From NCBI GenBank assembly GCA_010094045.1, contig ML986603.1, positions 204,559 through 268,558 on the forward strand: 64,000 nucleotides of DNA, written 5' to 3'. Below, one piece after another: positions 34,129-47,228 of this stretch. The stretch comes from Lojkania enalia (taxonomy: Eukaryota; Ascomycota; Dothideomycetes; Pleosporales). The notes beneath the pieces were generated by a model that was given only the letters and a program-made list of their open reading frames with translations, was not told the DNA's origin and did no database searches. The number at the start of each line of letters is the position of its first letter. Position 1 is the first letter of the stretch. The translations under genes were made by a program, and so were the position numbers.

Positions 34129-37100
34129 ATGAGTAATACTCAAGGGCTAGCAGACTCCATGGACGACCAGTTTGAAATTCAGCCTCCCGATGTTAACCTT
34201 GAGCCTGCTGATATACATTCCTTGTTTCAAGAAGATCAGCCAGATCTAGAGCCAGCTAATGCTATGGACGCTATGAGTGGAACACAGTCTCCGGAAGTCC
34301 ACCCTAATGCTGATTCCTTGTTTGGTGATGAGGAAGGTCGACCTGCTCTTGGGCCAGACACAGACGTGGCTGAAACTGTAGAAGATGGGCAGGAGGTGGT
34401 GGCATCAACTGTGGAGGAAGGAGCCAATGAGGACCCCGACATGCCCACCGAGCAGGAAATCGACACCCAGATGTTCGACGTCCAAGAGACGTTTCCTCAC
34501 CATGATGAGACCTCTTTGTTCATACCAGAAGCCAGCCCTAGACCCACAGTCCTGCCCTCTATTGAGCGTCGCCCTCCGGAGATGCTACCGCCGCCATTTT
34601 TACCAGTCGCGGCTGCACTGCGTTCGCCTCGAGGGGGGAATAGCTTTGACAAGATTCTGCAAATGAGCCAGAGGCTGCGCAAGAAAGCTAGTGCTGCTCT
34701 TCCGCCGCGCCCAGCTCTAACCCCTGACCGAGAGGACTATCTTGAATCCATCGTCCAGCCCGATGCTCCAAATTCTGGCGAAGAGAGTGAAGAAGAGACT
34801 ATTAGAAGAGAGGAGGAAGAGTTTGAAAGGCTGAAAAGGAAGTATGATGAACTGAAGTCCGCAAACGGTGGCTCTTTCACTTTCCACCAGAGTGTTGAAT
34901 GGATGAAAATCCAATCCACAGAAGACTCTCGCCGGAAGAAGCGCAGGCGGGAGCAAGAGAAGGCTAAGGACGACGCTTATGCTGGTCCCTTCTTTCCGGG
35001 TGATTATGATCAACAAGATGAAGAGTCGGATCATGATGATGGCTTGGTTATGAATTTAGAGGGAAGCTCCCGCAAGCGACGTCGTCCCGAGTTGCCTCGC
35101 AAAGAGCCTAAGCAACTTTCTCTACAAGAAGCTGAGTTGCAAAGTATGACGGTTGCTCTTGAGGCAGCCGGTGATCTACCTCAGAAGAAGAAGAAGAAGA
35201 AGAGGGGACAGCAACCCCAAGATGAGCCTGGGAGTAGAAAGACATACGGAAAGTCAAAGTCTCCAAAATCCAAAATTGCCGAGTCGTCCAAGTCGTCCAG
35301 GGCGAAGAGCGGCAGAAAAAGCATTCCCAAGGGAAGCCATAAGGCCGCAAAGCAGAAACGCGATCTCGAGCGTGCCACTCAGCAAGTTACTTCGCTCTTT
35401 ACGAGCGATGTTTTCGTGGACCAAGCAAGTATTGACGCAGCAGATCAACCAACTTTCACTTCAAGGAACAAGCAAGATGCTCTAAAAGAATTAATTGCCA
35501 GCGTGCCAACGGAAGACCAAAAAACCGTGGGATCTGATATGCGGATTCTTCTTGCTGCGACTAGAGACTTCGATGGTCGCGGTGCGGTGAAGACGGACGG
35601 TAACGGCATGTGGCTTGTGAAGGGTATGAAGACATCCCTCAAGGGATACCAATTGCTTGGGAGCGCCTATATGCGCCGTCGAGAGAACGCTTCAGAAGAG
35701 CCCCGAGGTGGACTAATGGCGGACCAGATGGGCCTGGGGAAGACTTTGATGATGTTAGGTAAGTCAGGTTCCTATTTGCAAAATGCCATATACAGGGGTA
35801 GTTTTTAGAACTTTCCTTTGCATCAGCCTATTCGCTCATCAAATTTTACAGCAAACATCGTCAACGGTAGGCCTCCCAAGAGTGTAACCGTTAGGACCAC
35901 TCTTATTGTGGCTAGCCCTGGCCTACTCAGTCAGTGGAAACAGGAGATTGAAACCCATACGAATGCAAACCTCTCAGTAATGAGGTATGGGCCAGGAAAT
36001 CGACTCGATTGTAGTCACAAGTTCGAAATCTTCAAACACTTCGATATAATACTCACGACCTACTCCGAAATTATGCGCTCATATCCTAAGAACGAGCCCC
36101 CAATTACCATGCAAACTGCTGAGCAGAAACTCGCTTGGTGGAAGGTTGAATGGCAGAAGAAGCGTGGGGTCTTGCACCGAATGGTCTGGCATCGAATTGT
36201 CCTTGACGAGGCCCAGATGATCAAGAATCACTCCAGCAGGACCTCTATTGCTTGCCGCGCTCTCATGGCGATTCACAGATGGGCTCTTAGCGGTACTCCA
36301 ATATTGAACAGTCTCACCGAACTATATCCGTACTTTAAATTTCTATGCGTCCCGCATACGGGTAGCTTCAAGATCTTCAAGCAAAACTATTGCGGAACTT
36401 CTAATAAGGATAGCACGGAACGACTCCTCGTTCGTCTCAAATCATTCATGATTAGGAGGACCCATGCTGACACAATGTTTGGGGCACCCATTCTCAAGCT
36501 CCCACGTGCCGACCAGATTACCAAATACTGCGAATTCAATCACATAGAGCGTAATATCTATGATATTGTCGAGGCGCGGTTTGTCGAGAAGCTCAATACT
36601 TGGTCTCGAGAGAACGAGCTTGACAAGTCCTATGGCAACGCTCTGGTGTAAGTGGCATCTGTGAATTCGAAATGCAAGCTGAAAAACCATTATAGTATGC
36701 TGCTCCGTCTACGACAGTTGACAGCTCATGTTCTCATGCTACAATTCGTTATGAGGGATCTCCTCGAGCGAGAAGATATCGAGCGGATACGCCAAGTCAT
36801 TAACGAAGCCGCTGCGAAGAATCCAACCGCCCAGGCAAGTCGTACGATAGTTGCTATTCGTAAGCAATTAATAGAGTTGGCGGAAGAGGAAAAGAAGAAG
36901 GGCAAGGAGGACCCGGCGATTGTTGAGCCAGGTGATCCAGATAATGCCTCGGCTGAGGACGATTCTGGTGCCGTGGTCAAGGAGGTAGAAGAAACAGACT
37001 CTCAAGAGGAGAACCAACGGATTGACCGAATGTCTTCGGGGAAGAATTTTGGTAAGGAGTTTGACTTTAAGCCATATCTGAATAGTCTGACAACTGGCGA

Positions 37101-38289
37101 CAACTGGGAAAAGGTCAAGGAGAAAGCCCGATGCAAGAAGTGCGACCGTCGTCCGAAGAACCCCTGGTTGACGAATTGCAGCCATATCTATTGTCTTCAG
37201 TGTTATGAGCAACGCTTTCTGGAGGCGGCTGAACGAGAAACCGAGCTGTGGACTTGCGGGTGTGGCAAGACCGTTAGGTTCTGTCATCCATGCAACCCCG
37301 ATGGCGAATTGGAAGATTCTCAAGATAGTAGCCCACGGACTCGAAGCAAGGCTAGCAAAAGGAAAGTGCAGCCGGGCCAGGAGACTGTCCATGAAGACTG
37401 GCTTTCTTTGGGAGGCAGCATTTTACCTAGCACCAAAACGATCGCTATCAAAGCACAGATTTTGAACTGGATCGAGGAGAACAAGGATGTCAAGGTTATC
37501 ATATACACACAATTTCTGGCCATGTAGGTGGGCTTCTACTTGCGCTAGTAACAATTCACTAACGACAAGTACAGGATCCAAATCCTTGACAAGGCTTGCG
37601 ATGAGGAAGGTTGGCAGTCTGAGCAGGTAAGACTACGCAGCTAATTTTCTTTACACTTGCTGTATTCCACCTAGAAGCCGGCAAATTGTGCCAGAGCCGC
37701 TCTGCTCTTTGACATCTTATTATATCCTAGCAATTGGCATATACTAACAACTCATAGTATCACGGTAGGTTGAGCTTTAAGGCTCGCGAGAAGGCTATCA
37801 CTGAATTCGCCGACAATTCTCGCGTGAGGGTTCTCTTAGCTTCGCTGCGCTGTGGAGGCCGTAAGTATTATTTTCAATTGGCCCCCTCCATATCCGCAAC
37901 TAATGTGCGTTATAGTCGGTCTTAACCTCACAATGGCCTCTCGTGTGATCGTAATCGACCCCTGGTGGAACTCGGCCTCTGAACAACAAGCGTTCTGTCG
38001 GGTTTTCCGCATTGGTCAGAAAGAAGAGACATTCATGACACGGTTTTGCGTTAGAAACACGGTTGACGACCGGCTGATTGCGATGCAGGAGCGAAAGAAG
38101 CATGAGATTGCTAAGGTGATGGAGGGCGACAACAAGGCGAAGAAGATGACCATTCGAGACCTGATGCGTCTATTCGGACCAATTCAAGATGCCGAAGACG
38201 GTAGGCCATTTATTCTGGTCGACAATCCGGATCCTCGCGGTGGCTTTATGGCGGATCGGGATCATGAAGGATATGCGGACGAGATGTAG
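34129..38289 (+). CDS. SNF2-family DNA translocase with embedded RING-like finger (Rad5/Uls1-like), 1260 aa
   Basis: Exons 34129-35758, 35852-36647, 36696-37523, 37575-37626, 37758-37860 and 37916-38289 sum to 1261 codons. The N-terminal ~500 residues are disordered and acidic, with Lys runs (KKKKKKRGQQ). The Snf2 ATPase core then starts at DQMGLGKTLMML (Walker A), followed by LIVASPGLLSQW, VLDEAQMIKNHSSR (motif II reads DEAQ) and ALSGTPILNS. An insertion between the helicase lobes contains a zinc-finger pattern, CKKCDRRPKNPWLTNC with HIYCLQCYE and WTCGCGK, resembling the RING of Rad5-type ubiquitin ligases. The second lobe has LLASLRCGGLGLNLT and FRIGQKEETF. Rad5/Uls1/Rad16 proteins remodel stalled forks or SUMO-bound chromatin. 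Which subgroup this belongs to cannot be settled by eye. Start at 34129 is the first in-frame ATG. Confidence 0.9.
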
Positions 38290-39091
38290 TGGGACGGATT
38301 TGCTTCTTGTCTACGATAAGTTTGGGTTTCCTATCTGGACCTTTCCGATCAACAGATTGGTTTCCGCTTTCAGGATTTCGTGTACTTATTTCTAGGCTTT
38401 GATTGGGGGATTGGGCGTCTTACGGGATTTCACTATCAAGGGGTTCCCTTTGCTTTTTAGTGCTGGCTATATGGGGGTGTAAGTGATATCAGATTTCACA
38501 TCTCCGGCCGGTGTGCTCGCATCAGAGGCGTTCAGGTAGAGAAAATTTGTGTACGCCATGTATTCAACAGAGCCACTGCATGAATTGGGGGCGCTGTTTG
38601 ATGTCAAGCCGGTCACGGCATTCTAGGCCTAAGGTGGTCCCACCAGTAAATGAGAGATGTGCGGCAGAAACTCGGGGGCAGTCGGCCATCTCCTAGCAAA
38701 AGGAAAGACGGGAATTGCGCATTGCAGGCGGGTTGGGTTTGTAATGACGGACAGCTGGCGGTAGAATTTTCAAGGACCGTTGTGGCTGTTCTCGTCCAAG
38801 TGGAGATATAAGGACTCCCGGCTGCTTTCTCCGCATGTGCTCATACTTTTGATACGATAAGCAGCACGCCGTCCAATCAGCTCTCCGACATTCGCAACCA
38901 CACGTCGAGCGGGTTTAGGATCGATCGCCTTCTGCTGTTCGGGCAGCCCTCGAGCATGTCTCTGACTCCGCGCCAGACTACGACAGATAGCAGTCATTAC
39001 CAACAGTCGGGTTATTGAGGGCACGCGCGAATCACAACGACCACCCCGCCAACACCCCGCACGAGCCTGTGTTCACGATCGTCTGGGCGGA
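38290..39091. other. Intergenic, upstream of the Zn2Cys6 gene
   Basis: 802 bp with no convincing ORF. It becomes GC-rich towards the regulator's start codon. Specific binding sites cannot be assigned. Confidence 0.4.
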
Positions 39092-41971
39092 ATGGACACC
39101 TCCTCGGGGCTGCCAGACGGGCCAGCGCATGACGCTCCGACCAAAGGGCGTCGCCGGGGGAAGAAGGACGGGGCAAACGACGACGGCACGAAGAAGCGGC
39201 GATGCATCTCGAGCGCCTGCGTGCCCTGTCGCAAGCGGAAATCCAAGGTACGAGCCTGCGCCCCGTCATGCCGCGCCCTGTCGACGGGCTTTCTCCGGGG
39301 AGCGAGAGCACTGACATAGCCTGTCCTCACAGTGCGATGGATCCACGCCCTCGTGCTCCGCGTGCGCCGCCGTATACAACACTGAGTGCGTCTACGACCC
39401 CAACTCGGACCACCGCCGCAAGGGTGTCTACAAGAAGGACATCGACAACCTGAAGACGCGCAACTCAACCCTACAGACCCTGATCCAGGCCGTCCTGAAC
39501 TACCCCGAGGATGAGGTCACCGCTCTGGTGCAGCAGATCCGCACCTGCGAGAGCCTCGATGCCGTCGCCGAAGCCATCATCGCGAAGGAAAACGGAGATG
39601 ACGATGACGACGATGAAGATGACAAGGTCTCGCCGCTCACATCCCCCACAGCACCTGCCCAGCCTACATTCGAGTCTCAGCTGTCGGGCAAGATGGGCGA
39701 GCTGCGGCTGGACAATGGCTCTACAAGATACATTGGCGGGACATCGCACTTAATCTATATTGGCGCTGGCTCCGAGGGGGCCGATTCCCCCGTATATACT
39801 CCGAATGTCGAGCTCTATCAGCAGCATGAGAACCCCATCTCATCATGGACCACTGTGACCTCGGATCCGGAGCTGATACTCCATCTGATCAACATGTACT
39901 TTTGCTGGCACTACACCTTCTTTACCACCCTTTCCAAGAACCTCTTCTACCGCGACTTCCTGCTGGGGAAACCACCTCCGGGGTCCAGGCGGAAAACCGA
40001 GTACTGCACACCGTTGCTGGTCAACGCGATGCTCGCGCTGGGCTGCCACTTTACTTCTTGGCCGGCAGCGAGAGCGGTCCGAGAAGACTCGGCAACCGCA
40101 GGAGACCATTTCTTCAAAGAGGCCAAGAGGCTTATATTAGAAGAAGACTTGCACGAGGTGCCGGCTTTATCCACAGTTCAAGCGCTTGCATTGATGTCTG
40201 TAAGAGAAGCAGGCTGCGGAAGAGAGGCGAAGGGCTGGGTTTATAGTGGTATGAGCTTCAGGATGGCGTGCGACTTGGGGCTAAATCTGGACCACGGAGG
40301 GATACAGCATCGCAACTCTATAGACGAGTCTGAAGAAGATGCGAGGAAAATCACATTCTGGGGTTGTTTCTTATTTGACAAGTACGTCCTTACTGGTTGC
40401 GATAAATTGCAAGTTGGTTCTTTTCTAAATCTTTCACAGATGTTGGTCAAATTACCTCGGACGATTACCTCAGCTTCCTAATTCTATCATCACTGTCCCA
40501 AAGTTCGATGTTTTTCCTGTCGAAGACGCTGATATCTGGTCGGCATACACTGACTCCGGCTCTAACCAGGCGCATGCTCAACCTTCACGGACGCGAGCGG
40601 TAAGTGCCCCTAGATGTCATCGTACGAATCCTATTGGCTGACCTAGGTCCAACGTATCTGTAGGTTGCACGCCAGATATCGCGGCTTTGCGAGATCTCCA
40701 GCGATCTTATGAATTTCTTTTACAATCCTATCGACATGGATAAGGCGAAAGGAAAGCAAGCTGAGTTGAAGAAACTCAGCGAAATTCATCAGAGATTGGA
40801 AGCGTGGCGACGGGAGCTACCGAAGGAGCTAGAGCCTAAGGAAGGCGGGCTACCAAGCATGCTCGTTATGCAGTAAGTATTTAGTCACGTGCTAGCTCAT
40901 TCACCCTCCTCACTGTTCTACAGCATGTTCTTCCAGCTCCTCTATATCCACCTCTTCCGGCCATTCCTCAAATATAATCAAAATACGTCACCGCTCCCCG
41001 CACATGTTTCGCCGCGAAAGCTCTGCACGCAAGCTGCCGCCATGATATCGAAGCTACTCCGTCTCTACAAACGGTCCCATGGGCTACGGCAAATCTGTAA
41101 CATTGCTGTATATATAGCCCATTCGGCCTGTACAATTCACTTGCTCAATCTCCCTGAGAAAAATGCTCGGAGAGACATCATACATGGCGTCAAACACCTC
41201 GAGGAGATAGCAGAAGGCTGGCTATGCGCTCGCCGAACCCTAGGCATCCTCAGCGTTCTAGCTAAAAAATGGCAGGTTGAGCTTCCTGAGGAAGCCGCCA
41301 CAGTCCTCGCACGCACTGACTCCAAATTTGGCGTCTATGGCGAACCCACCACACCAAAGGCTGCAACCCAGGAACTCGAACAGGCTGGAGATCAGTCACA
41401 GCAATTATCCACTACGCCGGCCTTGCAGTCATATAGTATGTCACTCTCAACCGCTAACACCAGCTCCTTCGATACCGGGGGTGTTGCCGTGTCTAATTTT
41501 GCGTCTGACAATATCCACCGCCTCTCAGAACCCCGGTCCCTACCTCCCAACGATGCAAACGCTCTTGGCCATCCGCGGGTACAGCGTCATCCCAACGACA
41601 ATATCAATGCTTCGACACCAGCTAGCACCGCCGGTGGTGCCCGAATATCCATTGACAGCACAAATAACAGCAGCGGCAACTCGCCGTCGCAGCTCTTTGG
41701 CGGCGTCGATGCACTTATCCGCGAGGGCCAGGATTGGTGGCTGCGTGACCAAAGTCAGTTGGCTATGGGCTTTGATAACTGGAATTTCAGCGCGGATGAC
41801 ATCGCCTGGTTGAATGCGACGAGTCCAACGGCAGTCGGTAGTCCAACACCGAATGGATACGCCGCGTCTCCTGTCATGAACGGCGTTAATGGCGAAGCCA
41901 ATGGAGGGGTTAATGGCATCAACGGGTACGGGGGGGCGTTGAACTATAATGAGTATGAATGGTACCAATGA
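39092..41971 (+). CDS. Zn2Cys6 binuclear-cluster transcription factor, nirA-like (873 aa)
   Basis: The DNA-binding cluster is complete: C-x2-C-x6-C formed by CVPCRKRKSK plus C-DGSTPS-C-SA-C and a sixth Cys in NTECVYD, split by intron 1 (39248-39332) directly before the third Cys. A linker and short coiled coil (KKDIDNLKTRNSTLQTL) follow, then an acidic run (DDDDDDEDD), the fungal_trans middle-homology region (CHFTSWPAARAV; GWVYSGMSFRMACDLGLNLD) and a poorly ordered Ser/Asn/Gly-rich tail with NGVNGEANGGVNGINGYGG near the end. Exons 39092-39247, 39333-40381, 40440-40599, 40664-40872 and 40924-41971 sum to 874 codons. The middle region resembles proteins often annotated as nitrogen-assimilation factor nirA, but the target pathway is inferred and not shown. 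Confidence 0.9.
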
Positions 41972-42615
41972 GCGGACGATTGGTAGGTAGTAACGTGTTG
42001 GTATATCGATCTTCTTTTGACTCGTGCTCGATTTCGGTGTTTCAAGTCGCGCGGTAAGGTGGGAGGATACCAATCATTCGCGTTCGTGCGATGGCGTGGG
42101 GTTCTCGGGATCGGTCTTTTCTTGTATCAAATGCATGGTTGGGTTGGGTTGCGTATGTGTTGGGATCGTTCAGTCATTATCCTTGAGATGCTTGATGTTG
42201 TATTCAATATATGAATCATGTGTTATAGACATGCGAGGATAACGGGATTTGTATATACATATATCTCGGTTGTGCGTTGCGATTATTGGACTTATTATCG
42301 GAAGAGAGCAAGAGTGAAAAACTATGTGAGACCAAGCTAAGCAAAAGTGACGTTCAGTTCTTAAGAACCAATGGCCAGACAGAATGCGGATCCAAGTTTC
42401 TTGGAACTCTATACCGCCGGATCAACATCGTGCGATAGCTTCTCAATCCACGATTCCTCTGAATCGAGATATCCTGCAACACGCCATTGAAAGTTTTATC
42501 GAGGCGAAATACTCCAACCCAGTGTCCATCAAACAATATATCCGGAATCCCAAGAGAACCATACATCCCCCCTCCCCCCGGGCCAAAAAAGAAATCAAAA
42601 CCCCAAGTATTGCCT
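41972..42615. other. Convergent intergenic region
   Basis: 644 bp between converging 3' ends. AT-rich with a TATATACATATAT motif near 42,250. No gene recognised. Confidence 0.4.
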
Positions 42616-45363
42616 CTAAACCCGCGCCAACTCCGCCACATCCCCATGCCTCCGTCTCCCATGCCTCCCCCTCGCAACCCTCAACTTCCCTACCCAGCCC
42701 TTCATCACCGTGCAAAACGTGCGAGCCCTAGGCGGACCTTGACCACCGTCTTCGTTTTCGTTTCCGCCTTCGTCTCCATCCTCATCGCTGACCTCTTCGA
42801 CGCGCACGCACACGCCATATGCGTTTCGATCACCGAGGCTATCGGCCCTGCGTACGGGATGGCTGCGAAGTCCATCCACGAAGGAGATATGACGGGGACG
42901 ACTCGGACCCGGGAGTCTTGGAGCGAGTGTCTGTTGCGCAACAGCAGTGTCTCGCGGTCGCGGCAGGCCTTCGAAGCTTAGATGCTCTTTGAAGGCCGTG
43001 GAGCGGTTGGTTGGTCTGGCGCGGAGGTCGCCTGGGATGTCGAGGGTGTATGTATCGACTTGTTGTTGATATTGAAGAGAGCATGCGGTAGGATGGTTTA
43101 CTTTTGGACTCCTGGTGCGGAACGGGCTTGGAAATGGAGTATAGAAGGACGGCGTGGGCGAATGAGCGGGCGAGGACGCATTCGACGGCGTCGTCGATGG
43201 CGGCGGACAGGCTCCAGACATGAACTTATCCTCCTCCCTCGTCTGACCCAACTTCTGAATCCCATTGGTAGCGGTCCTCGTTTCAACGGCCTTTCGATTA
43301 TCAATCGCTATGAATTCGCAACAATCCTCGACGTAAGGCTTCAACTTCAGCTTTGCCTTGCTAACCTCATCGCTATTCCTTACATCGCTGTTCTGAGAGT
43401 CCGTCTCGCTTCTCAGCCCCGCGATACTGATCCCCTTCATCCTCCTAACACTCTTCATTTTCATGGCGCCCGGCCGCACCCGCTCAACCGTCGACGCAAG
43501 TGCACGGCCGAGCAGGAACTCATGCCCAATACCATCATCACCCCGGTCATCCCGTACCAGCGACGAGCTGCTCGTGGGGCGTTCAGGCCGGTCAGGCGGG
43601 GGGGTTGGGCCCGGCGACGAGATTGTGAGTTCCGAGCCGCGGTTTAGGAGCGGATGGGGCGTTGGGCGTCGATTTAGAATAGTTTCTCTACCCTGGGTGT
43701 ACGGGGTCCGGGTTGATGAGTCGCTGGCTTCCTCAATCGCCGTGAGGTAGTGTGGTAGTGAGAGGGTTGGGGTTGAAGGGTATCTTGATGCGGTTGCCAA
43801 GGAAGGCATCTTGCGTCGATAGGATGCTTGGTGTTGTGTGTAGAAATTGTCTTCGACGGCATGATTTGTTGGATCGCAATGGATGGAGACGGGAATGTGG
43901 CTGTTGCGAGTACGGATATCTTGTTCGCCGATTGTCTCTTGAGCACTACGGTAGGTTGCTGGCGTAGTTGAAGGGGATGGCGGCGGGAAGTTTGTGTTGA
44001 CGAAGTTTCGTGCTTCGACTTGTCCATCCGGACCAGCAAGGCCGCGGGCGGGTGTCACTATTGTAGGTTCGAGAAACGGATAGTTTTCAAGGTCATCAGT
44101 ATGTTGGAGCGCCCCGCTGACATATGTATAGACCTTGCTATTAGTGTTGATGAAGCCCTTGTTGAGTTTCATGCTTGAGCTTCTGCCTGGTACAAAGCGA
44201 CGTCCGATACTAGGAGGAGTGCCGTTGCGAATGCTATTGACATCCTGGATACCGCCCGTGGCATCATGCAAAAACCCATTGTTTCGAGAGCCGTTTGTGA
44301 TCTGTGGAAAAGTTGTATTATCTCTCACCACGCTGACTGCTGTCTTGAACGACTCGTTCGATGCGATCCGAGAATGCAACGAGGACGTCTGTGCTAGGTG
44401 GAATTCGCTATCATGCCCATACAATTCGGGGCTTCCGGGTGCTGACATTGCGGCAGCAGAATCTAGGCCGTAGAGCTCATCAACGGTCATACCTCTAACG
44501 GAGAGATAGGACGTCGCATTCGGATCGTTAGGGACTCTATACATGCTATTCAAACCGGCTCTGTTGCGAAATCCATTGTCGATGATATCATTAATGAGCG
44601 TTTTTCCGCTCACGCATCGCAGGTGATCTCCGTTGGATGATAATGGAGTCGTGGGTATTATTGGGAGATATCCTATGGACTGTTGACCGTTCGTTTCCGC
44701 GATCACCTCGCGCTCTCCATTTTGCCCCCTACTTGTCGAAAAGGCTATATCATCGAGCGTATGAGCACGCCCTCGATAAGGAACGAAAGTATCTGGTGTC
44801 CGGGGGTCAGCGATAAGACATTCTCCTTCCTTAGTTAGTAGAACACTGGTTCGCGGATGCGGCGTGCTAAGAGCGCGGCGCCGGCCGATGTCTTGAAGCT
44901 GCTCCTCAGCCTGTTCCTGAGCATGGTCATTAAAACAGCTGGTCCCAGCAGAAATCGCTCCAAAATGAATATGTGGCATATCGCAAATGATGGCGCCTGG
45001 CGGCGATCGACGAATGCACTCAGAAGGCGTCGGAGTAGGAGTGGCGAGATGCGCTAATTCTATAGGCACTTGAGAAGAACCCGTATGACGGGCCGCCTTT
45101 GAACTTGATGCCACCTTTGGTCGTATATTAAACTTAGGAAAGCAGAGTTGGCAAAACCAACGACGTGAATCCTGACTAACGTTTTGCCCTGTGTCGATTT
45201 GCGGGTGTGATAAGCGGAATATAGCGCCAGACGAGTTAGAAGTACACTTCGGAGATGAATAGAGACGAACAGGAAAAACTTTGTCTTTTGAAAGGAGTGA
45301 GTTCAATGGGAGAGATGGACTGGCAAAGGCGGTAGACTAACCAATACCACTTTCAAAAGGCAT
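42616..45363 (-). CDS. Large disordered hypothetical protein (894 aa)
   Basis: Function not recognised. The 2.7-kb open frame has no usable ATG of its own. A 16-nt first exon (45363-45348, MPFESD) joined through a 63-nt intron (45285-45347) to 45284-42616 gives 895 codons and an ATG start. The protein is rich in Ser/Pro/Thr/Asn with many short motifs (TPPPDRPERPTSSSSL; FYTPFPSPFRTRSP). A Cys pair near the N-terminus (WFCQLCFPKF) could be half of a zinc knuckle. The C-terminus is acidic (VEEVSDEDGDEGGNENEDGG) and then basic (ARGRHGRRRHG). There is no membrane segment or enzyme motif. It might be a phosphorylated signalling or polarity scaffold, but nothing in the sequence proves it. Confidence 0.72.
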
Positions 45364-45761
45364 CCGGGTAGCAAATAGAGCGATAATACCGGGGAGAAAT
45401 TACTGAATTATTCGCACAGAACTGGAAACGATACTTGGCCATGCGTGCGTGAAGTCGTTAATCCATGGTTACGACCGCTTTGTTGCCCTGGACTAGAAGC
45501 GAGAACCACGAACTCTTGTCAGCGCAACCAGGATCGTACGCCGTGTCTAAATTATTGCCGTCAAAGCCTCATGGCCCGTTTAAAAGCCCGTGTCTTTGCT
45601 CTGATACATTTATCAGTAATGTCTAAGACTATAGGAGGCACAAATCTAGGGCGTTGAATGGGAATCTAATTTCTCAGCCATGAATCCTGAAGATGATTAC
45701 ACTAGAAGCGACAAGAACAAGAAAGCGGTGAAGGAATATACGAAATGGTATCAATCATGAA
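45364..45761. other. Intergenic between disordered-protein gene and RAD18
   Basis: 398 bp holding the 5' flank of the disordered-protein gene and the 3' flank of RAD18. No gene is supported. Confidence 0.4.
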
Positions 45762-47228
45762 TTACTGGATTGCAGTAGAATTTTCCACATCCACGACAGG
45801 TTCTTCGGGCAGAGAGAACATCGGTTTCTTTCTGTTCGGAGACTCAAACGGATTCAATGGCCCTGGCGTTGCTTCTGACCCCTCTCTTGAACCCGCTTGC
45901 GCGGGAGTTGCGCTGTGTCTTGAGCCTGATGGTGCCTCTTGGCTAGAGACCAATACCGTGGAGCCATCTCGGCTAGTCAATTCAACCTTTTCTCTAATAG
46001 TTGCCAAAGCCTTCTCGTTCCCTTCGTAAGGCCGGGGTAGTTCTGTTGTGGGCTGCGGCTTCGCCTGCTCTTCGGTATCATGGTGTGTCTCGTTTGACCG
46101 AATCTCCTCTTTCTTGTCTACTTCTTTAAGCGCATCCCGCTTCCTTCTCGCATTCGCTATTAGATCATCGAATTGGCTTTTATGCATGGTCGCGTGTCTT
46201 TGCACGTCAAAATCCTTTCTCATAAATTTGGATTCTGCTGCGCTTGTAATTGCACCTCTTGTCCTTTCCCAAACTGCGAGGTCTTGTAGGAGTTCTCGTT
46301 TGCTTCTTGGAGCGTCAGAGTCGCAATTCGAATTCCACAAGTGCAACCACTCCGTATGTCGTTGCGCCAATAGTTCCTTCTTTCCGCCACTTGGTATGCC
46401 CAGTTCCTGCAGTTTCTTCCGTAAACCGCCCTCTTTGAGCAGATGATAGTTCAGTTGTGGTAGACGTGTCTGTGCGGGCGAGAGGTCCCTTTGCCTCCGT
46501 TGTAACGGGTTCAAAGTCGCAGTATTCGACCTTTCCAAGGTTTTAGTATAAACGTTTCAAGGACTTCAACTGTGCCTAAGAACATACTTCGATCGCGTAT
46601 TTCGTACGCTCCCGGCTTTCTGATCAGCCGGTGCGTCGGGGCAGTCGTTTAAATGAGGGAAAACCTGTTCTTCCTTCATTGGCGTCTGACAAATCGGGCA
46701 TTTGACCATTCCCTCTGGAACATCTTCCGGAATAAATTCCTGGCTGTCTTCATCGTCGGTATCTACTATTTCGATCGGGGTACTCTGCCACCCATCTACG
46801 CCCTTCCTACTCCTAGTCAGCCTAGCCCTTGACTGTCTGACGCTCTCCCCCTCCTCTATATCCGTATCGTCCAATTTGCGCTTCCTCGCGCCGGCCTCCT
46901 TTCTTGGCTTGTCTCCATCTTTCCGTCGCGCCAACTCAAGCGCCTTAGGTCTCGCTTCCTGGAACTTCTTCACAATCTCACGGACCACAAGATTGACCAT
47001 TAATTTATCGCTTGAGTTCGGCGCTCTGCATGTTGGACATTTGCTGTCGGCGGTGAGACATCTACGTATACATAACGAGCAGAAGGTGTGCGCGCACGAC
47101 GTGATGACTGGGTCATTATAGAACTCTTTGCAGACTTCGCAGCGCAGGGATGCTTCGAGAGGTTCAAAGGACGGAAGGCGGGTTGGAAGCCAGTCTGTGG
47201 GATCAGGAAGGTCGAAGGAAGGGTCCAT
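45762..47228 (-). CDS. RAD18: E3 ubiquitin ligase Rad18 (469 aa)
   Basis: Rad18 with Rad6 monoubiquitinates PCNA at stalled replication forks (established knowledge). Domains in order: RING finger from residue ~30 (CEVCKEFYNDPVITSCAHTF, then CSLCIRRC and CPTC), a UBZ-type zinc finger (VKCPICQTPMKEEQVFPHLN with its final Cys), and a SAP-like DNA-binding helix pair (LNYHLLKEGGLRKKLQELGI). These match Rad18's RING-UBZ-SAP layout and size. Two exons, 47228-46588 and 46530-45762, with a 57-nt intron (46531-46587), sum to 470 codons. The C-terminal third is disordered (GSRHSATPAQAG). A short upstream gap separates it from the NEDD8 E1 gene in the same orientation. Confidence 0.94.
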
